This document shows, piece by piece, positions 62,833 through 64,000 of a stretch of DNA of 64,000 nucleotides. Positions within the stretch are counted from its first letter, which is position 1. Each line of letters opens with the position of its first letter. The notes under the pieces were generated by a model that saw only the letters and a list, made by a program, of their open reading frames with translations, had not been told where the DNA came from and made no database searches. The position numbers were made by a program, and so were the translations under genes. This DNA is from Emticicia sp. BO119 (GTDB taxonomy: Bacteria > Bacteroidota > Bacteroidia > Cytophagales > Spirosomataceae). The stretch covers positions 1-64,000 of the forward strand of contig NZ_JACETV010000006.1 of the NCBI RefSeq assembly GCF_013912375.1. Direction: 5' to 3'.

Positions 62833-63219
62833 ATGAATAAACTACTGCTATTAATTCTTTCTACTACTTTTATATCTTCTTGTATAGGTAAAGGTGAAGA
62901 AATTCCACTGATAAAAGCCGGGAAATTACAGATTGGAGAAACCTATGTATATGATTACGGTGACGCCCGGTATGAAGTAAAATGCCTGACTGATACTACC
63001 TTGCGCTGGGAATGTGTCTTCGGAGAAGAAAAAGGCAAGCAGGAAACTGACCGCTATTATCAAAAAGAACTCGAGGGGAATAGTGTATTTGTGACATGGG
63101 CAGAGGCTGATGGGATTGGTGTGAGCCAGATAATTGATTTTAATAAGAATAAGGTTCAATCTTATTTATTAATAGATAAAAAAATTGAACTGGCAGAAGC
63201 CAAAATAACCAGGAAATAA
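62833..63219 (+). CDS. Small lipoprotein, MoaF/calycin-like
   Basis: A 128-aa predicted lipoprotein. Signal and lipobox are LLILSTTFISSC (Cys17). The mature domain has strand patterns KLQIGETYVYDYGDARYEVKCL, LRWECVFGEEKGK and VFVTWAEADGIGVSQIIDFNKNKV. The last resembles the MoaF-type calycin domain, where TWxExxGxxVxQxxD is common. Assignment is tentative. The GNAT gene follows after 7 bp, so the two are likely co-transcribed. Confidence 0.65.
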   Translation: MNKLLLLILSTTFISSCIGKGEEIPLIKAGKLQIGETYVYDYGDARYEVKCLTDTTLRWECVFGEEKGKQETDRYYQKELEGNSVFVTWAEADGIGVSQIIDFNKNKVQSYLLIDKKIELAEAKITRK

Positions 63220-63226
63220 GCTACAA

Positions 63227-63676
63227 ATGATATTCCGAAAAGCAACAAAGGCCGATATTCCTTTCATTGTAAAGATGCTGGCTAATGATAAATTAGGTAA
63301 ATTAAGAGAAGATTATAGAAACCCATTGCCTGCGCAATATTATTCGGCCTTTGAAAATATAAATACCGACCCCAATCAGGAATTGATTGTAGTTGAATAC
63401 GATGGTGAAGTTATCGGCACTTTGCAACTAAGTTTTATACAGTACCTCACCTATCAGGGAGGCATCAGAGCACAGATAGAAGCAGTAAGAATACGAGAAG
63501 ATTTGAGGGGCGGCGGACTTGGCCAACAGATGTTTGAGTGGGCTATTGCGCGCGCTAAGGCAAGAAAAGCACATATCTTACAACTCACCACAGATAAAAG
63601 CCGACCTGAAGCCTTACATTTTTATGAAAAGTTAGGCTTCAAGGCTACTCATGAGGGTATGAAACTGCATTTTTAG
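63227..63676 (+). CDS. GNAT family N-acetyltransferase
   Basis: A 149-aa GCN5-related acetyltransferase. First strand IFRKATKADIPFIVKML, acetyl-CoA loop VRIREDLRGGGLGQQMFEWAI near 89-109 and a C-terminal HFYEKLGFKATHEGMKLHF. The substrate is unknown. Convergent with the partial gene at 63687; the stops are 10 bp apart with no terminator seen. Confidence 0.92.
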   Translation: MIFRKATKADIPFIVKMLANDKLGKLREDYRNPLPAQYYSAFENINTDPNQELIVVEYDGEVIGTLQLSFIQYLTYQGGIRAQIEAVRIREDLRGGGLGQQMFEWAIARAKARKAHILQLTTDKSRPEALHFYEKLGFKATHEGMKLHF

Positions 63677-63686
63677 GATTAATCCA

Positions 63687-64000
63687 TTATTTTTTATCTA
63701 ATACCACCCAACGATTAAGAGTATTATGAGGCATTTCTAAAACGATTTTGTAAAAAGACGAAGTATAAGGGCTTACATCAATAGTAGCCTTTTCGGCATC
63801 AACAGGTACTTTCTTAACTAAAATATAATTGTCTGTTTTTCCAGTCTGAAAATAATTCGTCGTACTCAGCCAGATTTTAGCCTGTCCCTTTTTATCTATT
63901 GCTTTCCACGTTAAATCTATTTTCCCATCTTTGAATTGAGCTGCTGGTTGAACTGCCGAAACTTTTCCTGTCAATGGTGCTCCGTCTATTTCGAATTGTC
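63687..64000 (-). CDS. Partial gene, C-terminal fragment of an unknown protein
   Basis: The minus-strand frame ending at 63687 stays open to the window edge, so the 5' part of the gene lies outside. The visible 104 codons read as an Ig-like/fibronectin-like beta domain (KIDLTWKAIDKKGQAKIWLSTTN, VPVDAEKATIDVSPY) and end MPHNTLNRWVVLDKK. A TTG at 63974 is inside the frame and probably not the start. Such ends occur in secreted hydrolases, but I cannot name the enzyme. Confidence 0.7.
   Translation of the reverse strand, partial: QFEIDGAPLTGKVSAVQPAAQFKDGKIDLTWKAIDKKGQAKIWLSTTNYFQTGKTDNYILVKKVPVDAEKATIDVSPYTSSFYKIVLEMPHNTLNRWVVLDKK

Noticed and set aside
1-64000. CRISPR arrays, tRNA or rRNA genes, intact insertion sequences, phage genes
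   Set aside because: No spacer-repeat pattern, cloverleaf, rRNA-like stretch or transposase/phage protein was found on either strand.

Overview
The window is AT-rich (A/T-rich gaps, few G/C-rich stretches) and gene-dense. Several signs point to a Bacteroidota chromosome, most likely order Cytophagales (Spirosomaceae/Cytophagaceae-like); I cannot name a genus from sequence alone. The signs are the TAnnTTTG-type promoter elements with an upstream TTG, weak Shine-Dalgarno sequences, many secreted lipoproteins, LytS/LytTR regulators with Reg_prop/Y_Y_Y sensors, BatD, DUF5522, DUF4142 and DUF6249 families. There are no rRNA or tRNA genes, CRISPR arrays, phage genes or intact insertion sequences. 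The one mobile-element trace is a roughly 163-bp MITE-like element near 62.6 kb.

Layout. 0-4.1 kb: an ECF42-type sigma factor with its DGPF/YCII partner, a secreted protein of a family often misnamed asparagine synthetase B, a YdaT-like small protein and a DUF4142 lipoprotein. 4.4-8.8 kb: a LytTR response regulator, a 1007-aa beta-propeller sensor kinase and a solo LytTR protein. 9-13 kb: small GNAT, DinB-like protein, a secreted protein with an internal duplication, and aldose 1-epimerase. 13-24.8 kb: mostly housekeeping (M1 peptidase, FolB, DivIVA-HhH protein, WD40 protein, cupin, RlmI-like methyltransferase, secreted sugar isomerase-like protein, purine nucleoside phosphorylase, L28, a DUF5522 protein too short for ordinary ORF calling, GNAT, ECF sigma/membrane partner, DUF6249). 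24.8-35 kb: Ycf48-like protein, BatD, amidase, a serine hydrolase-YdjC fusion, alpha/beta hydrolase, NDH-2, DinB-like protein and YceI.

35.3-46.4 kb is the central module. It is a single-direction myo-inositol catabolic operon (iolB, iolC, iolA, iolG, SSS transporter, IolJ-like aldolase, iolD, iolE, LacI regulator) that encodes a full route from imported inositol to DHAP plus acetyl-CoA. Its leader region carries a Bacteroidota-type promoter flanked by two GntR-like palindromes, plus two LacI-like sites 21 bp apart further upstream.

46.4-64 kb: dienelactone hydrolase-like protein, LytS/LytTR pair, a glycerophosphodiesterase whose 3' end lies antisense inside the LytTR gene, surface proteins, and an OmpR-type two-component system followed by a nucleotidyltransferase. 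Then come an ACS-type MFS transporter, an azurin-like cupredoxin with a secreted beta-propeller, a CoA-transferase, a secreted RidA, the MITE, a small lipoprotein, a GNAT and a partial gene at the edge.

The most unusual non-coding signal is the 1-kb gap at 52.67-53.69 kb. It appears to encode a cluster of small RNAs: two share an identical 18-nt segment followed by a Rho-independent terminator, and a third shorter promoter-terminator unit lies just upstream.
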